Made by a program: the position numbers and the translations under genes. The notes beneath the pieces are model-generated. The model made no database searches. It worked only from the letters and a program-made list of their open reading frames with translations, and was not told the DNA's origin. From positions 1 through 52,308 of the forward strand of contig NZ_JAHWGP010000045.1 of assembly GCF_020873915.1 (NCBI RefSeq): a DNA stretch of 52,308 nt. The letters are read 5' to 3'. Below are positions 41,302 to 50,385 of the stretch, one piece after another (the first letter of the stretch is position 1; the number at the start of each line of letters is the position of its first letter). Source of the stretch: Streptomyces sp. DH5 (lineage in GTDB: Bacteria; Actinomycetota; Actinomycetes; Streptomycetales; Streptomycetaceae).

Positions 41302-41957
41302 GCGCCACGGGTGAGGGCGAGCGCCGGGGCCGCCGCCTCATCCTGTGGCGGCACGGCCAGACCGCGTGGAACGTGGAGCGGCGCTTCCAGGGCTCCACGG
41401 ACGTCGAGCTCACCGAGACCGGCGTCGCCCAGGCCCGCAGGGCCGCCCGCCTCCTGGCCGGTCTGCGGCCCGACGCGATCGTCGCCTCCGACCTGAAGCG
41501 GGCCGCGGCCACCGCCGCGGAGCTCTCCGCGCTCACCGGCCTCGACGTCACCCACGACGAGGCCCTGCGGGAGACCTACGCGGGTGTCTGGCAGGGCCTG
41601 ACGCACGACGAGATCATCGCCAGGTACGGCGACGAGTACACCGCCTGGAAGCGCGGCGAGCCCGTCCGCCGCGGCGGGGGCGAGCTGGAGACCGAGGTCG
41701 CCGACCGTGCCGCCCCCGTGGTGCTGCGGCACGCCGAGAAGCTCCCGGAGGACGGCACGCTCGTCGTGGTCAGCCACGGCGGAACCATCCGTACCACCAT
41801 CGGCCGGCTGCTCGGCCTGGACCCGCGCAACTGGGAGAGCCTGGGCGGCCTCACCAACTGCTGCTGGTCCGTCCTGGGCGAGGGTGCCCGTGGCTGGCGC
41901 CTGATGGAGCACAACGCCGGCACGCTGCCGGAAGCCGTGCTCGGCGACGACGACTGA
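41298..41957 (+). CDS. Histidine phosphatase superfamily protein, 219 aa
   Basis: Phosphoglycerate mutase-like phosphatase. The phosphohistidine loop is LWRHGQTAWNVERRFQGSTD near residue 14; the other catalytic elements are Arg/Glu in SDLKRAAAT and LRETYAGVW, and the second His in VVSHGGTIRT near 155. It fits the small-molecule phosphatases of this superfamily rather than true glycolytic mutases. The GTG at 41298 overlaps the rsfS stop as GTGA; GTG 41292 is an alternative start. Substrate unknown. The pairing with rsfS is common in Streptomyces. Confidence 0.9.
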   Translation: MSATGEGERRGRRLILWRHGQTAWNVERRFQGSTDVELTETGVAQARRAARLLAGLRPDAIVASDLKRAAATAAELSALTGLDVTHDEALRETYAGVWQGLTHDEIIARYGDEYTAWKRGEPVRRGGGELETEVADRAAPVVLRHAEKLPEDGTLVVVSHGGTIRTTIGRLLGLDPRNWESLGGLTNCCWSVLGEGARGWRLMEHNAGTLPEAVLGDDD

Positions 41958-41967
41958 GAGCCCCCGG

Positions 41968-41995
41968 CCGGGCCCCGGGACGCCCCGGGACCCGG
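41968..41995 (+). terminator. Hairpin after the phosphatase gene
   Basis: CCGGGCCCCGGG (41968-41979) pairs imperfectly with CCCCGGGACCCGG (41983-41995), one mismatch and one bulge, 11 nt after the stop and just before the tRNA promoter. Confidence 0.5.
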
Positions 41996-41997
41996 AT

Positions 41998-42027
41998 TTC
42001 ACTTTCTGGCAGGTCGCAGGCTAAAGT
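41998..42027 (+). promoter_or_regulatory. Promoter candidate of the first tRNA-Ala gene
   Basis: TTCACT (41998-42003), an 18-nt spacer and TAAAGT (42022-42027). The second tRNA copy also has TAAAGT upstream (42851-42856). Confidence 0.5.
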
Positions 42028-42035
42028 TCTTCTTG

Positions 42036-42058
42036 TTCGCCCCGCGGAGCGGGGCGAA
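42036..42058 (+). other. 10-bp hairpin in the precursor-tRNA leader
   Basis: TTCGCCCCGC (42036-42045) pairs perfectly with GCGGGGCGAA (42049-42058) around a 3-nt loop, between the promoter and the tRNA. It may be a processing signal or a weak terminator; the second copy lacks it. Confidence 0.5.
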
Positions 42059-42088
42059 ACACCGGGAAGCCGCACTCCGCGGCAACCA

Positions 42089-42161
42089 GGGGCTATAGCT
42101 CAGTTGGTAGAGCGCCTGCATGGCATGCAGGAGGTCAGGAGTTCAATTCTCCTTAGCTCCA
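42089..42161 (+). tRNA. tRNA-Ala (anticodon GGC), copy 1
   Basis: A 73-nt cloverleaf. The acceptor arms GGGGCTA and TAGCTCC include the G3-U70 pair that identifies alanine tRNAs, and the discriminator is A. The D-loop has AGTTGGTAGA. The anticodon stem CCTGC/GCAGG carries loop ATGGCAT, so the anticodon is GGC for GCC codons, the major Ala codon in this genome. The T-arm has GTTCAATTC. CCA is not encoded. A rho-independent terminator follows 12 nt later. Confidence 0.98.
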
Positions 42162-42173
42162 CATGACGAAGAT

Positions 42174-42202
42174 CCCGCCTCCCTCAGGGAGGCGGGTTTT
42201 TT
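42174..42202 (+). terminator. Rho-independent terminator with T6 after tRNA-Ala copy 1
   Basis: CCCGCCTCCC (42174-42183) pairs perfectly with GGGAGGCGGG (42187-42196), 3-nt loop, followed by six T. It is one of only two terminators in the window with a true U-tract; the other is the leuS attenuator. Confidence 0.93.
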
Positions 42203-42362
42203 CGTTGTCCGCCGATGAGCAGGACGGTCCCCTCCGGCGTATACCTCCGCGAGGCGTCCAGCCGTGTCCCGACCGGTACCACGGCGTCGCTGACCGTGTC
42301 GGCCCGGTCGTGGCAGAATCAAACGACCGGAAGGGGGCGCGGCCCGACGGGAGGGAGTTGTG

Positions 42363-42536
42363 ATGCCAGGGAGCATCCTCGAGGAGGTCGACCACCTCCT
42401 CGGAGCGGTGTCGGCCCGACGGACCTCGACCCGGCCCAGCTGTCCCTCCTGCGGTTCCGCGCGCGTCGCCCAGGTGCTCGGGGGCAACGGCGGGATCTCC
42501 TTCGTGTGCACGGCCTGCGGCCACAGCTGGAGCTGA
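42363..42536 (+). CDS. Small zinc-ribbon protein, 57 aa
   Basis: ATG at 42363 with GGGAGGGAG upstream opens a 57-codon frame. The N-terminal helix (SILEEVDHLLGAVSARR) is followed by a four-Cys zinc ribbon: CPSCG and CTACG separated by 17 residues, ending HSWS. Such ribbons bind nucleic acids or proteins; the target is unknown. The frame is G/C rich in third positions. It is 3 nt upstream of another small Cys-rich gene, and the pair sits between two identical tRNA-Ala genes. Confidence 0.72.
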   Translation: MPGSILEEVDHLLGAVSARRTSTRPSCPSCGSARVAQVLGGNGGISFVCTACGHSWS

Positions 42537-42539
42537 TCG

Positions 42540-42773
42540 ATGGGTGCACACAGGCGGAAATGCGACTGGTGCGGCAGCGGCACGCCCATCGTCCGCGACA
42601 TGGAGCCGATCAATCCCGAGTACCAGTACTGGTGCGAGGAGTGCGCGCGGGCGCTGATCATAAAAGGCGACCCCATCGAGACGTACCGCGAACTCGAGGG
42701 CGAGCCGATCTACGGGCGGCTGCTCGAGGAGCACTGCACGCTCAAGCGTTTCTATTCGTTCGTCACCGCGTGA
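42540..42773 (+). CDS. Small Cys-rich zinc-finger-like protein, 77 aa
   Basis: It begins MGAHRRKCDWCG and has a second CEEC pair (YQYWCEECAR), giving a likely zinc site from CxxC and CxxC about 22 residues apart. The C-terminal half is helical (PIETYRELEGEPIYGRLLEEH). The start is 3 nt after the preceding stop, with GGAG inside that gene, so the two are one transcription unit. I recall it as a conserved Streptomyces hypothetical protein; no function is assigned. Confidence 0.78.
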   Translation: MGAHRRKCDWCGSGTPIVRDMEPINPEYQYWCEECARALIIKGDPIETYRELEGEPIYGRLLEEHCTLKRFYSFVTA

Positions 42774-42850
42774 TCCCGCCCGTGGCCCGGGCATTCCGGA
42801 CATGGCCGGGCGGAGCGAAACCGATTTGGTGTTGGACCGGGTGGACCGTG

Positions 42851-42856
42851 TAAAGT
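42851..42856 (+). promoter_or_regulatory. -10 box of the second tRNA-Ala gene
   Basis: TAAAGT, preceded by TG (extended -10), lies 38 nt upstream of the tRNA. A plausible but badly spaced TTGGTG occurs 19 nt upstream. Confidence 0.45.
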
Positions 42857-42894
42857 TGGCGACGCCGCCGGGGAAACCGGGCGGAGCAGGGCAA

Positions 42895-42967
42895 GGGGCT
42901 ATAGCTCAGTTGGTAGAGCGCCTGCATGGCATGCAGGAGGTCAGGAGTTCAATTCTCCTTAGCTCCA
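42895..42967 (+). tRNA. tRNA-Ala (anticodon GGC), copy 2
   Basis: Identical over all 73 nt to the copy at 42089, including the G3-U70 pair, the GGC anticodon and the absence of encoded CCA. The flanks differ, so the identity ends exactly at the tRNA apart from two or three bases. Confidence 0.98.
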
Positions 42968-42974
42968 CAGAAGT

Positions 42975-43010
42975 CGAGGGCGGATCATCCGAACGGATGG
43001 TCCGCCCTCG
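42975..43010 (+). terminator. 17-bp terminator after tRNA-Ala copy 2
   Basis: The left arm 42975-42991 pairs with 42994-43010 with one G-U pair; arms begin CGAGGGCGGA and end TCCGCCCTCG. No U-tract. Confidence 0.8.
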
Positions 43011-43033
43011 CCCGTTGTGGGGCCGGCCGGTGT

Positions 43034-43070
43034 GGGGGGCCGTCCGGCGTGTGACGCCGGCCGGCCCCCC
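43034..43070 (-). terminator. 17-bp hairpin ending the redox operon
   Basis: Arms 43034-43050 (GGGGGGCCGTCCGGCGT) and 43054-43070 match at 16 of 17 positions with a GTG loop, 8 nt beyond the minus-strand stop at 43079. Confidence 0.75.
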
Positions 43071-43078
43071 TACGGGTC

Positions 43079-44689
43079 TCAGCGGCCCAGGGCCCGCCGA
43101 CCACGCCCCTGGGACAGCACCGGCAGGTTGCGCGACGGCGCCTTGGCCTGCGGAGCCTCGTCCTCGATCCGCAGGGCCAGCGCCGGACAGCGGCGCACCG
43201 CGCGCAGCGCCTTGGCCTCCGCGAAACGCGGCACCTGCGCCTGGGCCACCGTCGGGAAGCCGTCCGCGCCGAGCTGGAAGACCTCCGGGAGGATGTCCGC
43301 GCACAGGCCGTGGCCCCGGCACAGCGTCCAGTCGACGTAGATCTTCTGGCGGCTGGGTCCGTTCTCCTCGCCCCCGCCGCCCGGGATGCCCGTAGGGGCC
43401 CTGCCTCCCTCGAAGAGGGGCAGGACGCCCGCCACGGGCCGTCCGCAGCCGTTGCCGAGGACATGGGCGGCGAGGTCGTCGGTGAACGCCTTGACGGTCG
43501 ACTCCAGGAACATCGCGGAGCCGTCGGGGTGCGAACAGGCGCCCCGCCGCTTCACGTTCCTGGCGACCTGCTTGACGGCCTCCAGAGCGGCCGGACCGCC
43601 CCCGTTGAGGATGTCCTCCAGTCCACGCGCGGCCGCCGGCAGCCCCAGATAGCAGGGGCCGCACTGGCCGGCGCTCTCCTCGGCCAGCCACTGCGCGACC
43701 CGCAGCGACTCGCCCAGCGGGCAGGTGTCCTGACTGATCGGCAGGATCGCGCCCGCGCCCAGCGAACCGCCGACCGCGTCCAGGGAGTTGCGGGAGACGA
43801 TCGCCTCGTTGACGGTCGCCGCGTCGATCCACTTGCCGTGGTAGCCGCCCGTCAGCACCCCCTGCGGCATCGGCGGGGCACCGGCGAGCTGGAGCACGTA
43901 GCGCAGCGGCACACCCGTCGGCACCTCGATCACCATCGGGCGGGCCACCGCCCCGGACACCGTGAGCATCACGGTGCCCGGCTCGTCGTACAGCCCCGTG
44001 TTGCCGTAGCGCTCCGGGCCGATGCGGGCGGCGATGGCGAGCTGCGCGAACGTCTCGGCGTTGGACAGCAGTGTGGGCGCGCCGCCGACGCCGTTCTTCG
44101 AGGCGCTGGTCTTGCGGCCGGGCGGGATCGCCGGACCGCCGTCGATGGACCGGATCAGGGAGGCCGCCGCCCCCGTCACCATGCGGACGGGGTTGCGCTG
44201 CACGCGGGCGCGCAGCGCGGAGCGGCGGCCGTTGCTCAGACCGCGCTCGGCGAGCGCGGCCTCCATGGAGCGCTGGGTGGACTCACGGGTGACCCCCACC
44301 ACGAGCGTGCGGGCACCCATGGCCTCGGCGCACAGCAGCGCGCCGTCCAGGATGAGGTGCGGGGCACGGTTGATGAGCACCGTGTCCTTGCGGCAGGCCG
44401 GTTCGTCCTCGCTTCCGTTGACGACGACGACCGGCCGCACGCCGCGCTTGATGGCCGTCTCGGCGACCGAGCGCAGCTTCTTGTGGAAGGGGAAGCCCGC
44501 GCCGCCGCGGCCCCTGAGGTTGATGCGTTCGGCGAGCTGCGCGAGCTGCTCACCGCCCAGGGGCTCGAGCGGCCCGTGCACCTTGAGGTGCATGGGCAGA
44601 TCGAGCCGGTCGACAAGGTCGAAGCCCGACGTGAGCTGGGGAAGGCCGACCACGCGGACTTCGGGTACGTCGGGCAGGGCCTCGTTCAC
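43079..44689 (-). CDS. NuoF-like flavoprotein fused to a ferredoxin domain, 536 aa
   Basis: Cytosolic electron-input protein related to the 51-kDa NADH-binding subunit of complex I. The FMN/NADH fold covers about residues 50-250 (LRGRGGAGFPFHKKL, then VNGSEDEPACRKDTVLINRAPH). An SLBB domain lies near 250-320, then the cluster-binding helical part. The usual ESCGxCxPC motif reads ESAGQCGPC here, so the first of the four N3-cluster cysteines is Ala340; C343, C346 and C385 remain. The C terminus (about 450-515) is a small ferredoxin with CRGHGLC (457-463) and a later CP (501), the [3Fe-4S]-type spacing of actinobacterial ferredoxins. GTG 44689 overlaps the stop of the membrane-protein gene (GTGA). 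Together they could move electrons from NAD(P)H to membrane hemes. Confidence 0.85.
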   Translation of the reverse strand: MNEALPDVPEVRVVGLPQLTSGFDLVDRLDLPMHLKVHGPLEPLGGEQLAQLAERINLRGRGGAGFPFHKKLRSVAETAIKRGVRPVVVVNGSEDEPACRKDTVLINRAPHLILDGALLCAEAMGARTLVVGVTRESTQRSMEAALAERGLSNGRRSALRARVQRNPVRMVTGAAASLIRSIDGGPAIPPGRKTSASKNGVGGAPTLLSNAETFAQLAIAARIGPERYGNTGLYDEPGTVMLTVSGAVARPMVIEVPTGVPLRYVLQLAGAPPMPQGVLTGGYHGKWIDAATVNEAIVSRNSLDAVGGSLGAGAILPISQDTCPLGESLRVAQWLAEESAGQCGPCYLGLPAAARGLEDILNGGGPAALEAVKQVARNVKRRGACSHPDGSAMFLESTVKAFTDDLAAHVLGNGCGRPVAGVLPLFEGGRAPTGIPGGGGEENGPSRQKIYVDWTLCRGHGLCADILPEVFQLGADGFPTVAQAQVPRFAEAKALRAVRRCPALALRIEDEAPQAKAPSRNLPVLSQGRGRRALGR

Positions 44690-45978
44690 TTAAAGCCTCC
44701 GGAGGGCGTGTTCCAAGGTTCGCCCGAACCCGGTGCGTCGAAGTCGTAGGAGGACGACGGCGACGCACCGGGGAGTGGTTCATTGGCGGGACCGCTGTTG
44801 TACGTGTCACTCGGGTCATACGTGCCGTAGAGGCTGTTCGTCTCACCGGTGTCGTACACGTCACTCGAACCGAAGCCGGAGCCGACCGAATTGTCGTACG
44901 CGGGGATGGTGTATCCCGTGTCGTTGAGCGGGTCGTACGCCGAGGGCGGGGCCTCACCGACCGGCGGCGGGGACGGGACGGGCCAGTTGCCCGAGGTGCT
45001 GGAGGGTCCGTCCACGCGCGGGAAGGCATCCGTGGGCCGGAGGTCCAGCGGCAGTTCCATGCGGGCGGTCGCGTCGGTGAGGGGCTGCTGGGCGGCCGGG
45101 GACCGGCCGGGCGTCGACACCGCGCGGTAGGCGGCCGCGAAACCGTTCGCCGGTTCCGGGGCGGGCGCGCGCTCGGCGGTCTCGTACAGCGGGCCGCCGC
45201 CCCCGTACATCGGGCGCTCACCGGTGTCGTACGACGGGCGTTCGCCGCGCGGGCGCCGCTCACCCCGTGCGGAGCCGCGATCGCCGTCGTATCCGGGCAG
45301 GGCGGACTCGGCCGTCCGGGCCCGGCTCTCCTCCAGCTGCTCACGGCCCCGCTGGTCGGAGGTGCCGAGCAGGGTGGTGATCCGGTCGGCGATTCTGCGC
45401 CTGACGCGGGGCGGGGAGGCGCGCACGAGGAGGGCCGCCGTGACGCCGAGCAGCGAGAGCCCGTAGAGGACCAGGAAGACCGGCTTGGCCGCCCGACCCG
45501 CGTAGAGGCCGTGGATCAGCGCCGCGCACCAGGCCGGGTAGGCCAGCATGTGCATCGCCCGCCAGCGGGCCGCGACCGGCGCCGGGGAGGCGAAGCGGTT
45601 GCGCAGCACGCCGGTGATGGCGACGAAGATCATCAGCATTCCGGCGAGGGTGCCGAGTCCGATGAGGAAGGACCGGCCGGCGACGGCCTCGTCGTCGGTC
45701 AGCGCCAGCCCGAAGGGGATCACCGCGGCGATCCAGGTGGTGTGGTCCAGGGCCAGCTTGATGAATATGTGGATCAGCAGGAAGACGACCGAGGCGACCG
45801 CGGTGGTGCGGTGCACCGCCTGCGCCAGGATCCGCTGGCGCGGTCCGAGCAGGATGCGGTCCTGGGCGACCAGGCCCCAGATCACCGAGCAGCTGAGGCA
45901 GACGAGCGAGAGGACGCCCACGCCGAAGTTGAGGAACTCGGCGAACCAGTCGTCCGCCGTGCTGTCGTCCGGCCTCAC
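44686..45978 (-). CDS. Di-heme ferric-reductase-like membrane protein, 430 aa
   Basis: About five transmembrane helices in residues 15-190. Two pairs of histidines are spaced as in b-type di-heme reductases: H56/H70 on one helix and H143/H156 on another, so two stacked hemes across the membrane are likely. The C-terminal 235 residues are cytoplasmic, disordered and rich in Pro, Gly, Ser, Tyr and Asp, with YDTGE/YET-like repeats; I know no function for that tail. GTG 45978 has GGGAGGT. It is the first gene of a two-gene operon with the NuoF-ferredoxin protein, its likely electron donor. The acceptor is unknown: ferric iron, a quinone or an extracytoplasmic partner are possible. Confidence 0.8.
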   Translation of the reverse strand: MRPDDSTADDWFAEFLNFGVGVLSLVCLSCSVIWGLVAQDRILLGPRQRILAQAVHRTTAVASVVFLLIHIFIKLALDHTTWIAAVIPFGLALTDDEAVAGRSFLIGLGTLAGMLMIFVAITGVLRNRFASPAPVAARWRAMHMLAYPAWCAALIHGLYAGRAAKPVFLVLYGLSLLGVTAALLVRASPPRVRRRIADRITTLLGTSDQRGREQLEESRARTAESALPGYDGDRGSARGERRPRGERPSYDTGERPMYGGGGPLYETAERAPAPEPANGFAAAYRAVSTPGRSPAAQQPLTDATARMELPLDLRPTDAFPRVDGPSSTSGNWPVPSPPPVGEAPPSAYDPLNDTGYTIPAYDNSVGSGFGSSDVYDTGETNSLYGTYDPSDTYNSGPANEPLPGASPSSSYDFDAPGSGEPWNTPSGGFK

Positions 45979-46211
45979 GACCTACCTCCCGACGTCACGA
46001 CGTGGAGCGGGCACGACGGAGTCGCAGCCGACCGGCCCCGAACGGGGGGAGGGCTGCTGTCTGGACGAGGGTTCATGGGGGCAACTCCGAACGGTTCGGT
46101 AAAGCGGTCCCGCTGCCGAACTCTAAGCCTCGACGTACCGATCAGTACGAGGTTTGAGTTATTGCGCTGTTATCAAAAGACAATGCGGTCGTTGTGATGC
46201 CCCTTAGCGGT

Positions 46212-46228
46212 TGTTACGCGAAGTAACA
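46212..46228. promoter_or_regulatory. Inverted repeat, possible operator
   Basis: TGTTAC (46212-46217) and GTAACA (46223-46228) are separated by 5 nt, the form of a site for a dimeric regulator. Confidence 0.4.
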
Positions 46229-46229
46229 T

Positions 46230-46244
46230 TTGACCTTGGGTCAA
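46230..46244. promoter_or_regulatory. Second inverted repeat, possible operator
   Basis: TTGACC (46230-46235) and GGTCAA (46239-46244) are separated by TTG. It starts 2 nt after the previous repeat. TTGACC could also be read as a -35, but no -10 is spaced correctly from it. Confidence 0.4.
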
Positions 46245-46285
46245 GACGGCGGGTGCGTGCGTCGCGGTCGGATCGGCTGCTGCGG

Positions 46286-46291
46286 TACCCT
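46286..46291 (+). promoter_or_regulatory. -10 box of the leuS leader transcript
   Basis: TACCCT ends 6 nt before the leader-peptide ATG at 46298, the layout of a leaderless Streptomyces transcript. The -35 region is weak. Confidence 0.5.
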
Positions 46292-46297
46292 GACGCC

Positions 46298-46336
46298 ATG
46301 CGTGCCGTACGCCTTCTGCTTAGCGAGCCGCGCTGA
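46298..46336 (+). CDS. Candidate leucine leader peptide, 12 aa
   Basis: Reads MRAVRLLLSEPR then TGA. Three consecutive Leu codons (CTT CTG CTT) include two CTT, which are rare in Streptomyces. Its start is 6 nt after a -10 box, so it would be the first thing translated. A terminator lies 46 nt downstream, and leuS follows. Ribosome stalling at the Leu codons when charged tRNA-Leu is low would be expected to favour an antiterminator and raise LeuRS synthesis. The mechanism is inferred from this layout. Confidence 0.65.
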   Translation: MRAVRLLLSEPR

Positions 46337-46382
46337 TCAGTCCCGACCGCCGGTGACCCGGCAGGCCGGAATCGGCGCGGCG

Positions 46383-46407
46383 TCCCCTCCTGTGCGAGGG
46401 GATTTTT
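46383..46407 (+). terminator. Attenuator terminator upstream of leuS
   Basis: TCCCCTC (46383-46389) and GAGGGGA (46396-46402) form a 7-bp stem with a 6-nt loop, followed directly by five T. It lies between the leader peptide and leuS, so it must be regulated or leaky. Confidence 0.8.
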
Positions 46408-46462
46408 CATTTCCGCCCAGCCGCAGCAGCAGGCAGAGACGATCGATGGAGCATTGAGGATC

Positions 46463-49336
<2,874 letters not shown>

Positions 49337-49384
49337 AGGTGAGCGCACGGGGCCGGGCGTTCACCGGCGGCTCCGGGTAGTCCC

Positions 49385-49431
49385 CTACGGGCAGGTTCGG
49401 GGTTGTGGAGGAACTCCTGACCTGCCCGTAG
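49385..49431 (+). terminator. 12-bp inverted repeat after leuS
   Basis: CTACGGGCAGGT (49385-49396) pairs perfectly with ACCTGCCCGTAG (49420-49431) around 23 nt that can fold further (GTTC/GAAC). It begins 48 nt after the stop. Confidence 0.65.
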
Positions 49432-49497
49432 CGTTTACCGTTGGAGAGCGGCGCGGAGCGCGCCGGTACCGGCCGAAGGGCCCGGAGGAGGAGCCTC

Positions 49498-50247
49498 GTG
49501 GAAGCGGTGTTCGCAGTGGTCGCCCTGCTCTTCGTGCTCTTGGTGGTGCTCGGCGTCTACGCCACGGTGAAGGCCGTCGGCGCCGCCAAGCGCAGCGCCG
49601 ACCGGCACATCACCCAGGCCCGCCGCACGGTCGAGGACCACACCCTGAGGGCCAAGGCCTTCGCCCAGACCGGCCCGGCCGGGGAGATCGCCCAGCTCCG
49701 CCTCAAGCTGCGCACCTCCATGCGCGCCACGCAGGACGCGCTGGAGTCCGCGGCGGCCGAGGACGAGTCGGTCAAGGAATCCCTCGGCCTCTTCCAGCGC
49801 CTGAGCGCACACGGCCACGAACTGGACGGCGAACTCAGGCGCCTGGAGTCCGAACCGGACCGCACCACCCTCTCCGCGCGCCTGCCCGAGCTGCGCGAGC
49901 GCACCGAGCGCATCACGGGCTCCGCGGACTCCCTGCGCTGGGCGGTCCGCGACCGCGCCCACCGCTTCTCCGGCGACGACCTGGACTCCCTGAGCCGGCA
50001 GATCGACGTGGAGACCGGGGCGCTGCGCCATTGGACCACGACGGAACAGCCGGCCGCGCCCCCGCGCTGGCCCGACGCCCCCGCCGCCGACGCTCCGACA
50101 GCCGGCCAGACCTGGCCGGACACCCCGGAGACCGCCTCTTCCGAGGGCCGGTCCGAACAGGACGCCGTACGGCCCGCCCTCGACCCGCCCGCGCCGCGTC
50201 CCACCTACCCCTGGCAGAAGAAGCCACGCCCCGAGAGCACCACCTGA
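49498..50247 (+). CDS. Membrane-anchored coiled-coil protein, 249 aa
   Basis: The N-terminal helix (VFAVVALLFVLLVVLGVYATV, residues about 4-24) anchors the protein. The following 140 residues are charged and helical with heptad-like spacing (RTVEDHTLRAKAFAQ, IAQLRLKLRTSMRATQDALE, LSARLPELRERTERI). The last 65 residues are Pro/Ala-rich and disordered. I assign no function; membrane-tethered coiled coils often organise partners. GTG 49498 has GGAGGAGGAG; the frame stays open to 49441 but the site decides the start. It lies between leuS and the DegV gene, a position I recall as conserved in Streptomyces. Confidence 0.78.
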   Translation: MEAVFAVVALLFVLLVVLGVYATVKAVGAAKRSADRHITQARRTVEDHTLRAKAFAQTGPAGEIAQLRLKLRTSMRATQDALESAAAEDESVKESLGLFQRLSAHGHELDGELRRLESEPDRTTLSARLPELRERTERITGSADSLRWAVRDRAHRFSGDDLDSLSRQIDVETGALRHWTTTEQPAAPPRWPDAPAADAPTAGQTWPDTPETASSEGRSEQDAVRPALDPPAPRPTYPWQKKPRPESTT

Positions 50248-50309
50248 GGACCGCCCGAGCGGCGGACGGGCGCCGGGTGATCGGTGTGTGAGCGGTGTCC
50301 GAGCGGGGT

Positions 50310-50332
50310 GTGTTCCGGCCACGGCCGGACAC
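50310..50332 (+). terminator. Hairpin between the coiled-coil and DegV genes
   Basis: GTGTTCCGGCC (50310-50320) pairs with GGCCGGACAC (50323-50332) with one bulged T and a 2-nt loop, 62 nt after the stop. Confidence 0.45.
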
Positions 50333-50348
50333 GGCCCGCCGGGCCGGA

Positions 50349-50378
50349 CTGCCGCACGGGCACTACGCCAGGTAACCT
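50349..50378 (+). promoter_or_regulatory. Promoter of a probably leaderless DegV gene
   Basis: CTGCCG (50349-50354), an 18-nt spacer and TAACCT (50373-50378) precede the ATG at 50386 by 7 nt. No ribosome binding site is present. Confidence 0.55.
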
Positions 50379-50385
50379 CCAGCTC

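Larger units (their letters stand above)
45979..46297. other. Divergent regulatory region of the redox operon and leuS
   Basis: No gene is supported. A/T content is raised between about 46110 and 46250. It contains two inverted repeats (46212-46228 and 46230-46244) and must hold the promoter of the redox operon on the minus strand. The leuS leader promoter is at its right end. Confidence 0.55.

Noticed and set aside
42089-42967. Integrative element using tRNA-Ala as attachment site
   Set aside because: The repeated sequence is the whole tRNA rather than its 3' end, and there is no integrase or other mobile gene between the copies.
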